5,404 bases of DNA from Sedimenticola sp. Lineage in GTDB: Bacteria; Pseudomonadota; Gammaproteobacteria; Chromatiales; Chromatiaceae. The position numbers and the translations under genes are program-made. Of the stretch, positions 4,971 through 5,404 are shown piece by piece; positions within the stretch are counted from its first letter, which is position 1, and each line of letters begins with the position of its first letter. The notes beneath the pieces are model-generated. The model was not told the origin of the DNA, made no database searches, and saw only the letters and a list, made by a program, of their open reading frames with translations. Location of the stretch: assembly GCA_030619405.1 (NCBI GenBank), contig JAUXBK010000186.1:1-5404 (forward strand), written 5' to 3'.

Positions 4971-5404
4971 TAAAGCATTTCCTGAGGATCCACATCGATC
5001 GACCAGCGGACCCGTCGGGCCGATTTGAGGGACTGAAACTCCGGTATCCAGCTCGAAAGCAGCATCTGCAGCTTGGCTCGCTCACTGGACTGGAGCAGCA
5101 GATGGGCGCGGTAGCGTCCTGCCCGGCGCTCCATTGGAGCGGGCACCGGCCCCCAGAGCTCAATACCGGGGCCGGCAATCTCTGCCGCTGTTCGCGCTGC
5201 CTGCTCCAGAAAATCCACCGGATCCTTCTCCTGCTGGGATTCGGCGCGCAGCAGCGCCTGGTAAGAGTAGGGTGGCAGCAGCGCCTCCCGCCGCTCACGG
5301 AGCGCGATCCGTGCAAACGCCCCGTAACCTTCCCGCAGCAGGGTCTGGAGTAAGGGGTGCTCCGGATGACGGGTCTGGATCACCACCCGCCCCGGTTTTT
5401 CCGC
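4970..5404 (-). CDS. priA: Primosomal protein N' (PriA), C-terminal part (5' end outside the window)
   Basis: PriA is the superfamily 2 helicase that recognises stalled or repaired forks and starts replication restart by loading the primosome. Only the last 144 codons are here; the DNA-binding, helicase and zinc-binding parts lie beyond the window. The frame is open to the window edge and reads AEKPGR then VVIQTRHPEHPLLQ. The GTG at 5386 is thus an internal valine and not a start. What remains is the end of the helicase region plus the C-terminal domain. Recognisable PriA stretches are LPPYSYQALLRAE, GPVPAPMERRAGRYRAHLLLQS and the ending RVRWSIDVDPQEML. The stop is TAG at 4970-4972. It heads the conserved priA-argS-SPOR gene order, but 257 bp of repeat-rich DNA and a DHH gene separate it from argS. 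It is probably transcribed separately from the argS unit. Confidence 0.95.
   Translation of the reverse strand, partial: AEKPGRVVIQTRHPEHPLLQTLLREGYGAFARIALRERREALLPPYSYQALLRAESQQEKDPVDFLEQAARTAAEIAGPGIELWGPVPAPMERRAGRYRAHLLLQSSERAKLQMLLSSWIPEFQSLKSARRVRWSIDVDPQEML

Noticed and set aside
4850..5353. A 167-codon + strand frame starting within the REP pair
   Set aside because: It crosses the palindromes and then runs antisense to priA. The protein sequence has no coherent family features.

Overview
This window looks like ordinary core chromosome from a gammaproteobacterium. The protein sequences of PriA, ArgS, the SPOR-domain protein and FeoB/FeoC all read as gammaproteobacterial. The base composition is GC-rich, and the order priA-argS-SPOR gene is a known arrangement in that class. 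I lean towards a Chromatiales-like or sulfur-oxidising lineage because of the style of the intergenic repeats, but that is a weak inference. About 95% of the window is coding.

Layout. On the + strand, positions 1-1392 hold the end of a ferrous iron uptake operon: the C-terminal part of feoB (its start lies before the window), overlapping by 4 bp with a complete feoC. On the - strand, reading from right to left, are the C-terminal part of priA (5404-4970, its start beyond the window), a 257-bp repeat-rich gap, a DHH-family phosphoesterase gene (4712-3756), argS (3753-1993) and a SPOR-domain membrane protein gene (1989-1393). The last three genes are separated by only 2 and 3 bp, so they very probably form one transcription unit. 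The feo operon and the argS unit converge, and their stop codons abut with no base between them (TGATCA at 1390-1395).

How the genes work together. FeoB is the inner-membrane Fe(II) transporter and FeoC is its small cytoplasmic partner. PriA (replication restart), ArgRS (arginyl-tRNA synthesis) and the SPOR protein (peptidoglycan binding at the septum) are unrelated housekeeping functions kept together by conserved gene order. The DHH protein is the non-standard member of that cluster, and its substrate cannot be read from the sequence.

The only non-coding stretch of note is 4713-4969. It contains, from left to right, a 10-bp direct repeat at 21-bp spacing built of CTAGGTAC words, a 10-bp-stem hairpin with a short T tail, a pair of inverted REP-like palindromes each headed by GTAG, and three copies of a 9-bp tandem unit running into the priA stop codon. 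I found no RNA gene, CRISPR array, insertion sequence or convincing new multi-gene system.
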